A stretch of 34,078 nucleotides of DNA, from positions 20,902 through 54,979 of the forward strand of contig QKYT01000379.1 in the NCBI GenBank assembly GCA_003550305.1, written 5' to 3'. A program made the position numbers and the translations under genes. The notes beneath the pieces are model-generated. The model saw only the letters and a list, made by a program, of their open reading frames with translations. It was not told where the DNA came from and searched no databases. Positions 11,430 through 22,321 of the stretch are shown one piece after another (positions within the stretch are counted from its first letter, which is position 1; every line of letters begins with the position of its first letter). The DNA comes from Glomus cerebriforme (lineage: Eukaryota; Glomeromycota; Glomeromycetes; Glomerales; Glomeraceae).

Positions 11430-12926
11430 TTAAACAATCATTTTATGTTTACGAAACTGTGTGTTTATAGTAAAAATTTCAATTTCTTCTATAGTATAAA
11501 CTGTATCTGTATTTAAATTATTTTCATAATAACGACAAGAATTATTAACATGTAACTTTTTATCATTCATAGACAATGCACCCTGACCAAAATTAAATCC
11601 AGAATCACTATATTCCAAAATAGCTTTAGAATTAATTATTACATGACTAATTTTCATATTTTTAGTATCTTCATTGTTTTCAAATGAAAAAATGAAATTA
11701 TTTGACGAATTATACCATCGAAAACCATATTCAAGTGAATAATTATTTCCTATTGAATGAAATCCAATTGAACTATACCCACCAAAAATTTTTTCTGATT
11801 GTTGAACTTTAACTAATACTATACTTTCTATTCGACCATTACATTTATTTTTAAATGATATATTATTAATCCCATCCCGACTACCACGATAAATAAGACT
11901 AAGCATGTAATGTGTAGTTATATTTATTCGATTAATAATTATATTTGCAAGTTTGGATTTGATAATCTTCGATCCTATTCTAGGTGATAAGGTTATTGTT
12001 TTTGGTAATGTACCTTTATAATAATAATTTTCAACTTCCTCATAAATATGCTCAGGAAAAATATCCTTATAAGGTTGGATTTTATCAAAGAAATCAGTAG
12101 GAGAAATATTCACAAATCGAATGAGAGGTATAAACTGATTCAAAGTTTCCTTTAATGCTTTATAATTTTCATTTTTCCATTTGTAACCATTGTCATCATT
12201 CTCACTTTCTAAACCAGAAGTTTGTTCAATACCCCATTTAATTAAATAATCCCAGGTAACAACTTCTTTAATCTGCAAATCATCTCGCTTAAGTATATTA
12301 TAAAGAATATCTTTATCTAATGTGAGAAATTTTCTTAAAGTAATATATGTTTGTGGATTATCACAAATGGATTCAAGACAATAATCTTGTAATTTTTTGA
12401 AGTTTGTAAGTTGATTTAGAATGAGATAAAAATTTTGTTGTACCCAATTTTGTTGTTTCTCAATTAAATATTCTTGTAAATTTTCTACTAATTCTTCAAG
12501 AAACAGTTCGTCAGATGCAATCAAAAGTTCAAGAATATCTTCACACAACTGATTTGTCAAATCAAGTTCACCTGTATAAATATATCTTAAAGAGAGAAAT
12601 TAAAAAAAAAAAAATTTAAAGAATTATATTTAAAAATAAATTAATATTTTTAAAATTAAAATTATAACTTACTTTAAAATCATCTCAAAAACTTTTGGAG
12701 TGATATTTGGTTTATTAAACATAATCATATTATTTTTCTTTGTAACCCAATTATTCGAAAATGCACTTTTAAAATAAGCAGAACGAGCACGCAAAATAAA
12801 TGAATGTGCATGAAATTCTTTTACATTTTGGTTTTCGCCAACTTGAATAATAACATTGAAATCATCAGCATCATTTAATATTAATGAAAGGTCTTTTGAA
12901 AGATTGGAATGAAAAATTAAAGTCAT
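11430..12926 (-). CDS. BTB-BACK-TLDc domain protein
   Basis: Two exons, 12926-12673 and 12585-11430, are separated by an 87-nt intron (donor AAA|GTAAGT, acceptor TTAAG|ATA) and encode 469 aa. Joining the exons restores the BTB signature KYIYTGELDL across the splice site. A BTB domain spans about residues 10-100 (FNVIIQVG, FHAHSFILRARSAYF). A BACK-like helical region spans about 105-210 (LLIASDELFLEELVENLQ, DYLIKWGIEQ). A TLDc domain spans about 290-460 (LIYRGSRDG, ILVKV-type strands, IFGGYSSIGF, FIFSFEN, GFNFGQGALSM, YYEN). BTB proteins of this kind typically act as Cullin-3 substrate adaptors, and TLDc domains are linked to oxidative-stress protection and V-ATPase regulation. Which role applies here is not visible. 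The length suits the lineage-expanded family and no frame damage is seen. The upstream region is AT-rich with no neighbour nearby, so it appears to be a stand-alone gene. Confidence 0.9.
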
Positions 12927-13289
12927 TTGTTTTTTTTATTAAAAAAAATTAAGGTTACAAAATAAAAAAGGTATGTAAATGAAATAAAGTTTTTACGTTC
13001 GGATTTTATATGAATTTGGTTATTATTTAACTTAATTAGGAAATAATATTGATGATCAATAATTTCTGCGCCAAATGGAAATTTTTCTTTTGTTAGATTC
13101 TAACAATATTTCTATTATAATATTATATAATAAATCATTAAATATAAAATATATAAAGCTTTTCAAATTTATTGTTTGAATAATATTTAAGAATAATTAT
13201 AATTTAAAGGTAGAATTCCTTAACGCAGTAAATTATATACGATCAAAAGTCGTTACACGTGTTACAAATTCTGAAATGGATAAGTTGGG
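12927..13289. other. Promoter-side intergenic stretch of the BTB-TLDc gene
   Basis: AT-rich sequence upstream of the minus-strand BTB-TLDc start. No unambiguous TATA box or conserved box could be picked out among the many A/T strings, and no gene is seen. Confidence 0.4.
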
Positions 13290-13895
13290 CGTAAGGTGGG
13301 GTAGACCCTTATTGTAAACCAGGGGGTACGATAAGATTTATATATACTGTATGAATAAATCAGATATTTTTTTAGTTAGTTCATTTTTTTTTTTACTCCG
13401 TAGTCCGTATGGTATATATTATTTAATTTATTTATTATAATTTATTTTTGTATTTATTTTTTGTTTATTTTATGGTTGAAAATATATACTGAAATATTTT
13501 TTTATTGAAAACTTACAGGAATTAAAAATATATTATTTAGCTTAGAAGCTTACATAGTTTTATTAGTTTATGTTTAATAGCAAAAGGGTATAAAATATAA
13601 ATTTTGTATAATATTAGTCTATTAGTTTGCATAGCTTAAATTTTTTAAGATCATACGCGTATTTTTGTAATAAAAAAAAGCAAGAAATAAAAAAAATCGC
13701 GAAAATTATAAAATAAATGTTTCTTCATCTTTTTTTTCTTAAAACATTGCAAATAAAAATCTTTATTTTTTTATTTATTTATTTTTTTTTGTGAAAAAAA
13801 AAACATCGAGAAAATTATTCTAAGATAAATGCTCTAACTAATAAATTTTAATCGTACACCTCGGTTTATGATAAAGTCTACATTCCCACCTTACG
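13290..13895. mobile_element. Candidate inverted-repeat element of about 606 bp
   Basis: The left arm 13290-13332 and right arm 13851-13895 are imperfect inverted repeats of about 43-45 bp. The outer 11 bases CGTAAGGTGGG (13290-13300) match CCCACCTTACG (13885-13895) exactly. Further in, GTAGAC (13301), TAAACC and TACGAT pair with their inverses in the right arm. The arms are far richer in G+C than the interior, which is AT-rich and non-coding. This is the form of a MITE or foldback element. A target-site duplication is not clear. Confidence 0.6.
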
Positions 13896-15839
13896 TTAAG
13901 TAAGAAAAAAAACATTTTATTTTCACATGACATCACATATTGATGAGACATATAACAATATTATATTTGCAATAGTCATTAACGAAACGAAAAAGTATAA
14001 TCAATAGCAAAAATTTTAATATTGATTATAAATATTGAAATTATGATTGTTTATCTAAATAAAATAAAAATAAAAATTGTGGATCTTTCTTTAAATTTTT
14101 AGCAATTGAATCTTGTTACATAATAAATTCTTATGACATATCCCTTGTAAATTTTCACAGATGTACGAGTTTAACAAAGTACATCTGTAAATTAATGAGT
14201 AACGAAGGGACAAATGATTCACGTACCCGCCCATTGTTACCCACCCTAGTTTAGTTAAACGGCCTAAAGGTGGCTATGTGAGATTTTTATTTACTTTTTT
14301 TAGTAATATTATATTTTATTTAGTTTTTAACAGTACATACAGTATATTTCCATTTTTAGTACATTTAGCAGAAATTATTTTAATATATTTGCGATTTTTT
14401 GTGATTTTAATTTAATACTCAATATTTATCTAATAAGTCAATATTGATTTCAATATGGAAACCAAGTGAACCCAGAAAATAAACCCGACTACCATTTTAT
14501 TTTTGTGGTTTAAATTGAGACCAGTCATTAAAAAATAAGCAGCTATCCTAACAGTTATTTTTTTCTTAGAAGTATAAATCAATTATACATTTACACCCGT
14601 TGATGGTACATTCATTATGGATGTAGATTACCTGTTGATGATAAATTTGTAATGAATTATACATAATTCTTAATGCACGTTTCCTAATTTTTTGTTACTT
14701 TGTTCAATATCAAGAATTCTTTGTATTCAAAAAGAATTTGTTTTGATGACTCATTTGATTCATTCAAACTTTTAATAGTTGACTGTTTTAATAACATTAA
14801 ATAAGTAAATCTAGTTCTAAACGTAATAATATTATTTTATTTTGTCTACTAAAGTTTAATCTTTAACAAATCTTAAAAGTTGAATTATAAGTTGATCTTA
14901 AAAACACTTAATTACGAAGAATTTTTTTAAAATTTCATCTGATTTAGGATACATAGGTGGCGGAACCTTTGGAAAGGTGTTAATCTAAACAACTAAATGA
15001 AACCTAAAATTGCATTCCGAAATATAAATAAAATACACTTATTGTCTTATTGTAAATGAAATTCTAATATAAAAACTTATAAAATGGTTTTTGCTTTTTT
15101 AGAATTAATCCACGCTAAAATTTGTTTATTAAAAATATATAAATATATTTATAGTTAGTCATGTGTTAAAAAATTTAAAAATAATTATTAATATAAAAAA
15201 ACGTGGATGCACAAAACAATGATCCGACAAAACCAAATTAATCACCATTTTATTTCTTTCACCTTTCACAAAAAAGAAACAATATTCCTGGTAAGATAAG
15301 TTTTGTCCTGAATTTCATAATGATAGAAATTTTTATTAAGTGAAACTTTCTTTTTTTATATTTTTTTTTTATTTACACAAAAATCAATTTAAAAATAAAA
15401 TTTATTAATAAAATTAAGATAAACATGATAAACATGATATATAAAATACACTATAATAACAATTGTCATCGTTAAATGTTATAAATAAGATTTACCATAA
15501 AAGAAACTTTTCCATTAAAAAAGTTTTTTTTTTTTTTTTTTTAAGAAAAAAGATTTTATTGTAATATTATTATATTTATTTTATTTATAATAATTATTTA
15601 ATAATGACGTATTAAAATATAAATGATCAAAGTAAATCAGAAAATTCCAAACGCCATAATAATATAAAATGCAATAAAAATTCATTGTACGTGCAATCCG
15701 ATCATATTTTCCTAAGAATCGAACCTAAAAAAGTGATAAATTAAAAAAAAAATAAAAATTATAATTACATAGTAATAAAGAAAACTCCACCCAATTGAAT
15801 CATACCCAAACTTTTGGTCCTACAAAATAAAAAGAAAAA
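13896..15839. other. AT-rich intergenic stretch, no gene seen
   Basis: No coding frame or relic was recognised. A short G+C-richer patch at 14222-14278 (CACGTACCCGCCC, ACCCACCCTAG) interrupts the AT-rich background and faintly resembles the arm of the neighbouring inverted-repeat element. Homopolymer runs are frequent, for example poly-T at 15526-15542. Confidence 0.45.
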
Positions 15840-16235
15840 CTGGTGGCAAAGTATTATCTAGGTAAGATATTTTATGTGCGTAATATATATCGGGCAAATT
15901 GAGATCTAACTACAGATATCACGAAACTAAGGTTATTAAAGGTTAACATTTCTAAAAATAATTTTTTTATCGGAGCAGCTTTAAAGAAATATAACATAAC
16001 GTAGTAACAGATTTGAATTTCTAATAAACGAAAAATGTGATGCATTTCAAGAGAGGAAATTCTGTCTTTATTAATCAATAGTGCAGCCAGATATTACATA
16101 TTACAGATTAATCTATCTTTTACTACTACCCATAATTTTATGTTACTATCACCTTCTGCTACATGGGAATTTCATATGATATTCGAGTATGAAAAAATGG
16201 AAATTATACTGAATAATAAGGAAGATAAAAAATTA

Positions 16236-16731
16236 TTATTTAATTATTTTGAATTTTGAAGATCCTGAAACGTCGTGGTCTTCATCGAAAATAAGAGCGA
16301 AGCAAGAAGCTCCAATAAGAGAAGGATCATCAAAGAGTTCAATTTCCTTATGTCCATCCATAAAGGGCTCCTATGAAGTGTGAAATATTAATATACGACC
16401 TATACTGCGTGGGATATAAAGCAGTGGGATACTTACATGTGGCACAGCTTTTGGCGGGACGGATCTACGACCGCATTTGATACGAACACTAACTTTATCT
16501 ATCAAGAAAAATTCTAAAGTGAGATATATGTTCGTTCATGATATGCGACGAATGTGCAAACATACCGGTTGGTTTGAGGCCTTTGGGAATTTGTGTAGTA
16601 TCCCATTTCACATCCACTATACTACCGAGTTTTTGATCCGTAACGGGATCCGTGACTACGATGTGATCAAGTGCTACAACTAAAGAAATCAGAAGACTCG
16701 CAACCAGAAAAGATACGAGCAGTTTCTTCAT
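16236..16731 (-). CDS. Small secreted Kre9/KNH-like protein, paralogue 1
   Basis: Three exons, 16731-16566, 16498-16437 and 16370-16236, encode 120 aa. The introns are 67 nt (GTATGT...GATAG) and 66 nt (GTAAGT...CATAG). The protein starts with a signal peptide, MKKLLVSFLVASLLISLVVA, with cleavage expected near residue 20. The mature part opens with LDHIVVTDPV and VDVKWDT, continues through a VSVRIKCG strand, and ends with DPSLIGASC and SSKFKIIK. This pattern of strands resembles the Ig-like Kre9/KNH family of secreted and cell-wall proteins. The assignment is tentative because the protein is only one domain long, with no GPI signal or Ser/Thr-rich tail. Two Cys in the mature region could form a disulfide. 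The paralogue at 21698-22200 has identical intron positions and phases, which supports the model. A cell-surface or effector-like role is inference. Confidence 0.85.
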
Positions 16732-16775
16732 GTTTTTGGTTAATTTGCGTATAAAGATATGGATATGTTTTATAT

Positions 16776-16853
16776 CAATTGTATTAATCTGAATTTACTT
16801 GTACCCAAAGTATCGAACCTTTTATAAGAAAGCATTATTTAGGATCGTCCGGA
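16776..16853 (-). promoter_or_regulatory. Promoter of secreted paralogue 1
   Basis: Reading on the minus strand, three blocks are shared with paralogue 2. TCCGGACGATCC is at 16842-16853, a TATA box TTATAAAAGG is at 16818-16827, and TTCAGATTAATACAATTG is at 16776-16793. The TATA box lies 87 bases upstream of the ATG, against 90 in the other copy. The surrounding sequence has diverged, so the blocks look selectively kept. Confidence 0.65.
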
Positions 16854-16858
16854 CAATC

Positions 16859-17282
16859 TAAATTAGGTACAGTATTTTAGGATGAATAAATGAGCATGAT
16901 ACACGAAGATTCGCATGTACTATATGTATGCCCATCTCTAATTTCTTTAATTAATACAGTAGTACGATTGCGAATTTATGTATAATACGACGGTAAATAA
17001 ATTACTTACGACTCATTGTATTAAAAATTTTTCACATGTACGATTGCATTTGTCATACTTTACATACTTAAATACAAACTATTATCAGTCACCCCTAAAG
17101 CTAATTATAAATTTTGTGTAACATAAATATTCGATCATTTACATATGAAAACGCGATTTTCAAGAAAATCTTGCTTTAAAATTGTAATACATTTATTCTT
17201 CGCCTTTTCCTATACATACTATCAGTTTACTACACTCATTCGGCTATTTTTTTTGTTGAATTTCCTTTAATTTTATACAGTG
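16859..17282. other. Intergenic, no gene seen
   Basis: Sequence upstream of secreted paralogue 1 that lies outside the duplication. It holds two TACAGTA copies (near 16866 and 16957) and no coding frame. Confidence 0.4.
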
Positions 17283-17494
17283 TAATAGCAGGACCCCGAA
17301 ATATGCATACAGAGGTCAGGGCCAACCAAAAAAATTTTACTATTTAGCTGTTCGCATTTTTTCAGGGCCGGAATTACAGTAATGTCAACCAGTTACTAAA
17401 ATAAGTAATAAATTTCTGGCTGACATTATCAGATTTTATCCAAAAAGAAAAGATTTACATGATTTCAACTCTGATCCTCGGGGTCCTTAATAGC
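17283..17494. mobile_element. MITE with 10-bp TIRs and 7-bp target duplication
   Basis: The element spans 17290-17487 (198 bp) and is bounded by exact 10-bp inverted repeats, AGGACCCCGA and TCGGGGTCCT. It is flanked directly by TAATAGC on both sides (17283-17289 and 17488-17494), a target-site duplication. Inside, a second inverted pair, TAATGTCAaCCAG and CTGGcTGACATTA (about 17380-17425), could fold into a hairpin. There is no coding capacity, so it is a non-autonomous element mobilised by a transposase elsewhere. The 7-8 bp duplication would fit an hAT-like system, but the TIR is not enough to name the superfamily. Confidence 0.75.
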
Positions 17495-17739
17495 TATTTT
17501 TAATATTTTTTCTGAGATCCTGTTTATAGACAAATGCTATTTAACTAGATATATGGATTCGGAAAAAGTAGATTATGAACACTTAGTCGAAAAAAAGGTG
17601 ACTTAAAATACCAATTTTAAGAAAATTCACTTGTTTTATTTATATATAAACAATTTTACTTTAAATATTTCTTGAAAGTATAGTAAAAGTATATTTATTT
17701 TATTTTCTGCTTAGTAAAACTTATTCTTCGCTATTTCTA

Positions 17740-17838
17740 CCTTCGGAGTGGTTCTAATATTGCTTGTTCTTCCTTTGTTGTTTTTCGATATGTACGTTTT
17801 GCCAGATTGTTCTTGGTGACTTGATTGTAAGATAGATA
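17740..17838 (-). pseudogene. Homeodomain-like fragment
   Basis: A 33-codon open segment reads through AKRTYRKTTKEEQAILEPL, which resembles the basic N-terminal arm and first helix of a fungal homeodomain. It is preceded by an AG (GTAG|TATC) and followed by AAG|GTAGAA, so it could be a single exon. Just downstream, a different frame gives RNSEE and VLLSRK with stops between. The recognition helix with its WFxNxR motif was not found in the next few hundred bases. It is best read as a relic, or a chance resemblance. Low confidence. Confidence 0.25.
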
Positions 17839-19024
17839 CTACTGGATCCATATTATTTGAATCAGAAAATATTTGACAACCAAATATTTGCAGTAGGAAA
17901 AGTTATTGTAACAAAGATTGATGCTAGTAATGTTACAATTTTTTTTATCAGGTTAGGATTTTCAGATTTTAAAGTTTTGCCTCGTTGATTTCTTTTTTAA
18001 TTATAATTTTAATTTTTTCATTTAGATTATTAATCAACGACTATAATCTAATTATTTCTATAGTCAGCAAAATTGATTCACTTTAACGCCTATCATTATA
18101 TCATTATGATTTATTTGTTAGAAAACTTCTAGATTTTTTTATCTTAGCATCTCTTAATGGGTATGTGTCAGAATATGTACAGTACGTGCATACATATGTT
18201 AAATAATATGCTCTGATATTACGAATGAATAAAACGACTTTGAATCATCAGATCATATATTTTACTGCGCATGTTTAAAAAGAAAATTTGTAAATTAATT
18301 TTGTTAAATTATTTCTCTTCAAATAAAAAAAATATTTTTTTTTTTATCTACATATATTCAGATAGGCAGTTTTACCCTATTTATTGAAATGTTATTGAAT
18401 ACTTGAATATTAATTATATACAGTAACTCTATTTCTCCTTTTCAAAAATGATTATATTTCTTCTTTAAACTTAATATACGTCTGTAAGATAAGACTTCGA
18501 TTTTTAAAATTTATAAATTTGGGAAATACAGTAGCATATTATAATATAATGAAACTCTCCTTTTCATATTTTTATTCATTTGACTTTGTAAAAGGGATTT
18601 CACAGCGAAATTAAACCTGGTTAAATTTTAAAAATAAAATTGTGACCAACCATTTTTAATAAAGTAATAATTTTCAAATATAAAATGATATTCAAGTTTG
18701 GAAAATGTATTTAAAGCTCAGAATCCTGCTGTACTTACTTCAGACACTTCATGTTATTCAAAAAGTAATTTTAATACCGTAAAAATACTTTACAACATTG
18801 TATCCCTTTCCTTAATTTCTTTAATTTAATTTCTAAAGAACTTTTGGATAAAGTATATCCATATAAAAAAAATTATACCTAAAGAGTTGTGTGAAGATTT
18901 AATTGATTCATTGTGAAGATTTTTTTTTGAAATCATTTGATACTTAATAATTACCTTTTGAGCAAGTAATAATTCGTCTTGTTGACTAGTTAATTTTGTA
19001 CATTTAGTACAATTAAAATTATTC

Positions 19025-19058
<34 letters not shown>

Positions 19059-20476
19059 AGTTTATAATCAGTATTTTTAAGATAAACCACAAGCAATAAT
19101 TGAGGAGCACCAAGTACCTTTATAGCTTGTCGCTCTACTATTGAAGAAACTTGTTCATTTCTCTGCTGGATATCCACTATACTGGAGTTAATGATCATCT
19201 GAGGTCGAGTCGATTAAGGAATTACCGTCTAAATGTGTCAAAGTTAATGTAGTTTTTTCAAAAAAAAAAAGTTGAGTTAGACGCAAGTATTCCCTTAACA
19301 TTTTCCTTTTAATTTCTTTATCCCTTTTCAACATTTTTTTTGTTTTTACGACTTTTTTTAAGATTATATCAAATTCTATTACCAGTTCTATGAATCTAAA
19401 TCAGTAATAGTTTTAACAACAAAACTGTTGTAATTCGATCATAATAATAAAATGATAAAAATGAAAAAAAAAGAGAAAAGTGAACGCCACTGCTGGAAAG
19501 ATTAAGAGGCTATTAATAATAAAGAAATTAAAGAAGAAAAAAGCAAAGAAAAACTTCACTTCAACATGGCTTACTGAACGTCCCCATCATTTTCTATGAA
19601 TATTAAGCGGAGGAAGGTTTCCTCTAAAGTAATTCCAGCATACTCTACTCAATATTTATAGTGAGTAGTTTTCAGCCACGGACTAGGTCTAAAGTGTGTC
19701 TAACATAAGAGATATGAGAAAATAAAAAATCTAAAAAATCTAGCTTATATTTATACTTTTTAATTTTTAGATTTTAAATATGAGTCATATATAGTATTCT
19801 TATAGTCATGATTTTACATATTATGCATAATCATATTTAAATAATGTACTGCTATTAATCAATCTGTAAACGTATTCACCATTATCAGTAACAATACAAT
19901 GTTTAATACGTGACGATCAGTCGATCACTATAGTATAGAAATTTAGTCAACTCATGATCTTTCCATAAAGGGTTCATATATGGAATTTTAAACTTAAAAA
20001 AATCATGTACGGAATTCCTTATTGTTTGAGTTTAGATTTTTGATTTTTAAATGTTTGGGATTGCACGAGTTTCAACTATCTGGATAATAAAACCACTTTT
20101 TTTCGAATTATTGAAACAAATAAAATAATAAATGAATTTTTAAAATCCAAAAAAAATGGAATATTCATCTGAAAATAAAATAAAATTTTACTAATTAGAA
20201 AATTATAAATCATAAATTTATTTTTGAATAATAATTATTCATTAATAATATGATCGGATCAGCAATATAAACTTTTGACTTTTTAATATAAGTAAAGTAT
20301 CATTGGGAGATCATCATTAAGTATTTCGTTATTGTGCCTGCACAAAAAAGATATTTATAATGTACGACATTATACATACTGTATTTGTTATGCTATCCCT
20401 TATTTCAATAAATTATTATTTTATACCTTTAACAAAATTTGTTAAATTTCTTGAATAATTTATAATTTATCAAACT
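17839..20476. other. AT-rich intergenic stretch, no gene seen
   Basis: No gene is supported over this long stretch. Noted items are a run of 26 A at 19032-19057, an open but unassigned minus-strand stretch beside it (about 19040-19210), and a CTACTCA/TGAGTAG hairpin near 19646-19670. Several TACAGTA copies occur (18180, 18421, 18529, 20380). Confidence 0.4.
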
Positions 20477-20766
20477 ATGAGTAGATCATTGAAAGAATGT
20501 AACCAAAAAAATACTGAAAGTGGTTGGTGTAATGCATGTAACGCAAAACATTTTCAACAAAATTTTAAAAATTGGACTAGTAATAATGATGATATCGACA
20601 AATTTATTCAAGATACTCAGCTATCAGCAAATAATTATTATAAAGTATTGGAATGGATACCTTATGATAGATTTTGTGATATTAAATATGTGGATTTGGC
20701 AAAGTGTATAGAGCAAATTGGATTGATGGTTATATATTAAATTGGGATAATAAGAACCAGAATTGG
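20477..20766 (+). pseudogene. Truncated protein kinase N-terminus
   Basis: The ATG at 20477 opens a frame closely matching the N-terminus of the intact kinase at the right edge of the window. It has the Cys pairs (CNQ, WCNACNAKHFQQNF), then a segment ending KVLEWIPYDRFCDI. About ten bases are lost just before the glycine-rich loop, so the frame shifts and ends at 20740. In the next frame the loop is still legible (GFGKVYRANWIDG, then NWDNKNQNW) to about 20766, after which similarity ends. There is no catalytic lysine, HRD or DFG region. It lies on the opposite strand to the other kinases nearby. It is a dead fragment, not a short gene. Confidence 0.85.
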
Positions 20767-21208
20767 TATAGAGCACGATATATTAAAGTTTATATATTTT
20801 TTATGTAAGTCATTTAGTAAATCATATAACAAATTTGAAATTAATTGATTTATTTAATAATAGTTTTTTATAAAAAAAAAATTTTAAACGTCAATAATTT
20901 TATAATTAGTGTTAGCTTGTATTTTTTTTCTTGGTACCGCGGAATTTTTAATCGTTAAAATAAAACAAATTTTTTTTTAAGAAAATAAATTCGTATTCTG
21001 ATTAAGGAATCTTTATTTCTATAAAAAAAAAAAATAAAAAAAAGTTACAACAATATTTACAACGTAAAGGCTTCAACGACGTCCATAGCCATTAAAATTT
21101 AATTTTAATTTTAAAATTTTTAATTACTTTTTGCGCGATACATTTGACTGTGACATCTGAAATCACCGCAGCAGACCCGACCTAAAAAAAAAAATCGAAC
21201 GCGAAGTA
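20767..21208. other. Intergenic, no gene seen
   Basis: AT-rich sequence after the kinase relic, with a few G+C-richer words (GGTACCGCGGAA at 20934, CACCGCAGCAGACCCGACC near 21162). Nothing further can be supported. Confidence 0.4.
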
Positions 21209-21697
21209 ACCGGTGGTTAATTTATCTGGGTAAGATATTTTATGAAGTTTAAGTTTCAGCTCTAAATTGAATAAGCGAATTCGAAGGTCTAACACTCTAA
21301 CTGCCACTGATATCACGAAACTAAGATTATTAAAGGTTGAACAATTGGTTCTAAATGTAACACTTCTAAAGATAATTGTTTATTATTATTAAATTGTAGT
21401 TTTAAGGAAATATAACAAATATAACATAATTTAGTAACATGATTTAAATGCTTAACTAACGAAAGTAAAAATTATTAATCAATAGTTGATTAATCTACAT
21501 TTTGTGATCTTTTTATATTTTAACTTATAATTTTATATTGCTATTTCCATTGTATGCCTTTTAATCTTCTATACATGGGAATTTCATATAATATGCAAGA
21601 ATAAAAAAAATTGGATATTTTACTGAAAAATAAGGAAGATAAAGAAGAAAATTTCGGTATAACAGATTTTGATGTCCCAGAGCATTCGGACAAGTTA

Positions 21698-22200
21698 TTA
21701 TTGGATTATTTTGAACGTTTGCGAGGATCCCGTAACTGTACTATCTTCATCGAAGATGTTTGCTTGACAAGAAGCTCCAACAAGAGAAGGATCACTAGAG
21801 ATAGTAATCTGCTTTTGTCCGGCCGTAAAGGGTTCCTGTTGAGTGTGAAATGTTAAATATACGACCTATACAGCGTGAGTTGTAAAGCAGTAGAATACTT
21901 ACGCGTGGCACAGCTTTTGGCGGGAAGGATACGTGACCGCAATTGATACGGACACTAACATTATCTATCAAGAAAAAATTTTAGAGTAAGATATATATGT
22001 TCATTCGTAATATGTTACGATTGTGCAAACTTACCGGTGGTTTTGAGACCATTTGGAATTTGCGAAGTATCCCATTTAACATCCACTGTACTACCGAGTT
22101 TTTGATCCGTAGTGGGTGACGTGACTACGATTTTGTCAAGCGCCATAACTAAAGAAATCAGAAGACTCACGATCAAAAATGATGCAATTAGTTTCTTCAT
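21698..22200 (-). CDS. Small secreted Kre9/KNH-like protein, paralogue 2
   Basis: Three exons, 22200-22035, 21964-21903 and 21835-21698, encode 121 aa. The introns are 70 nt (GTAAGT...GATAG) and 67 nt (GTAAGT...CAACAG). Exon 1 is 166 nt and exon 2 is 62 nt, exactly as in paralogue 1. The ATG at 22200 is preferred over an in-frame ATG at 22254 because it matches the paralogue and directly starts a signal peptide (MKKLIASFLIVSLLISLVMA). The mature domain has DKIVVTSPTTDQKLG, VDVKWDTS, VSVRINCG, QITISSDPSLVGASC and a closing TFKIIQ. This pattern of strands fits a Kre9/KNH-like Ig fold better than paralogue 1 does. The location is expected to be extracellular or cell wall. The partner is unknown. 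Confidence 0.87.
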
Positions 22201-22256
22201 TTTTTTTTTTGTTTCGATGTGCGTATAAAAGTATATGTAATTGATATATGGCAATA

Positions 22257-22321
22257 CAATTGTATTAATCTGAACCCAGAGTACCGACTCCTTTTATAAA
22301 AAAAATTTTGGATCGTCCGGA
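22257..22321 (-). promoter_or_regulatory. Promoter of secreted paralogue 2
   Basis: On the minus strand, TCCGGACGATCC (22310-22321) lies 10 bases upstream of a TATA box, TTATAAAAGG (22290-22299). A conserved TTCAGATTAATACAATTG (22257-22274) follows it. All three blocks occur in the same order and nearly the same spacing before paralogue 1. Confidence 0.65.

Larger units (their letters stand above)
15840..16858. repeat. Segmental duplication, copy 1
   Basis: This block of about 1 kb is homologous and collinear with 21209-22326. It covers the small secreted protein gene with both introns, its promoter, and several hundred bases beyond its stop. Shared anchors outside the coding region include GTAAGATATTTTATG (15861 and 21229), ATATCACGAAACTAAG (15916 and 21309), ACATGGGAATTTCATAT (16161 and 21574) and the promoter boxes at the right end. 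Non-coding parts have diverged by many indels, so the duplication is not recent. Confidence 0.8.

Noticed and set aside
15872..16078. 68-codon minus-strand open frame past secreted paralogue 1
   Set aside because: The duplicated region at 21250-21480 does not keep this frame; indels break it, so it behaves as non-coding 3' flank.
16477..16683. 68-codon plus-strand open frame
   Set aside because: It is antisense to exons 1 and 2 of secreted paralogue 1, whose minus-strand reading has a signal peptide, consistent splice sites and a paralogue.
21611..21856. 81-codon plus-strand open frame
   Set aside because: It lies antisense to exon 3 of secreted paralogue 2. The minus-strand exon matches its paralogue residue for residue in many places, so this is a shadow.
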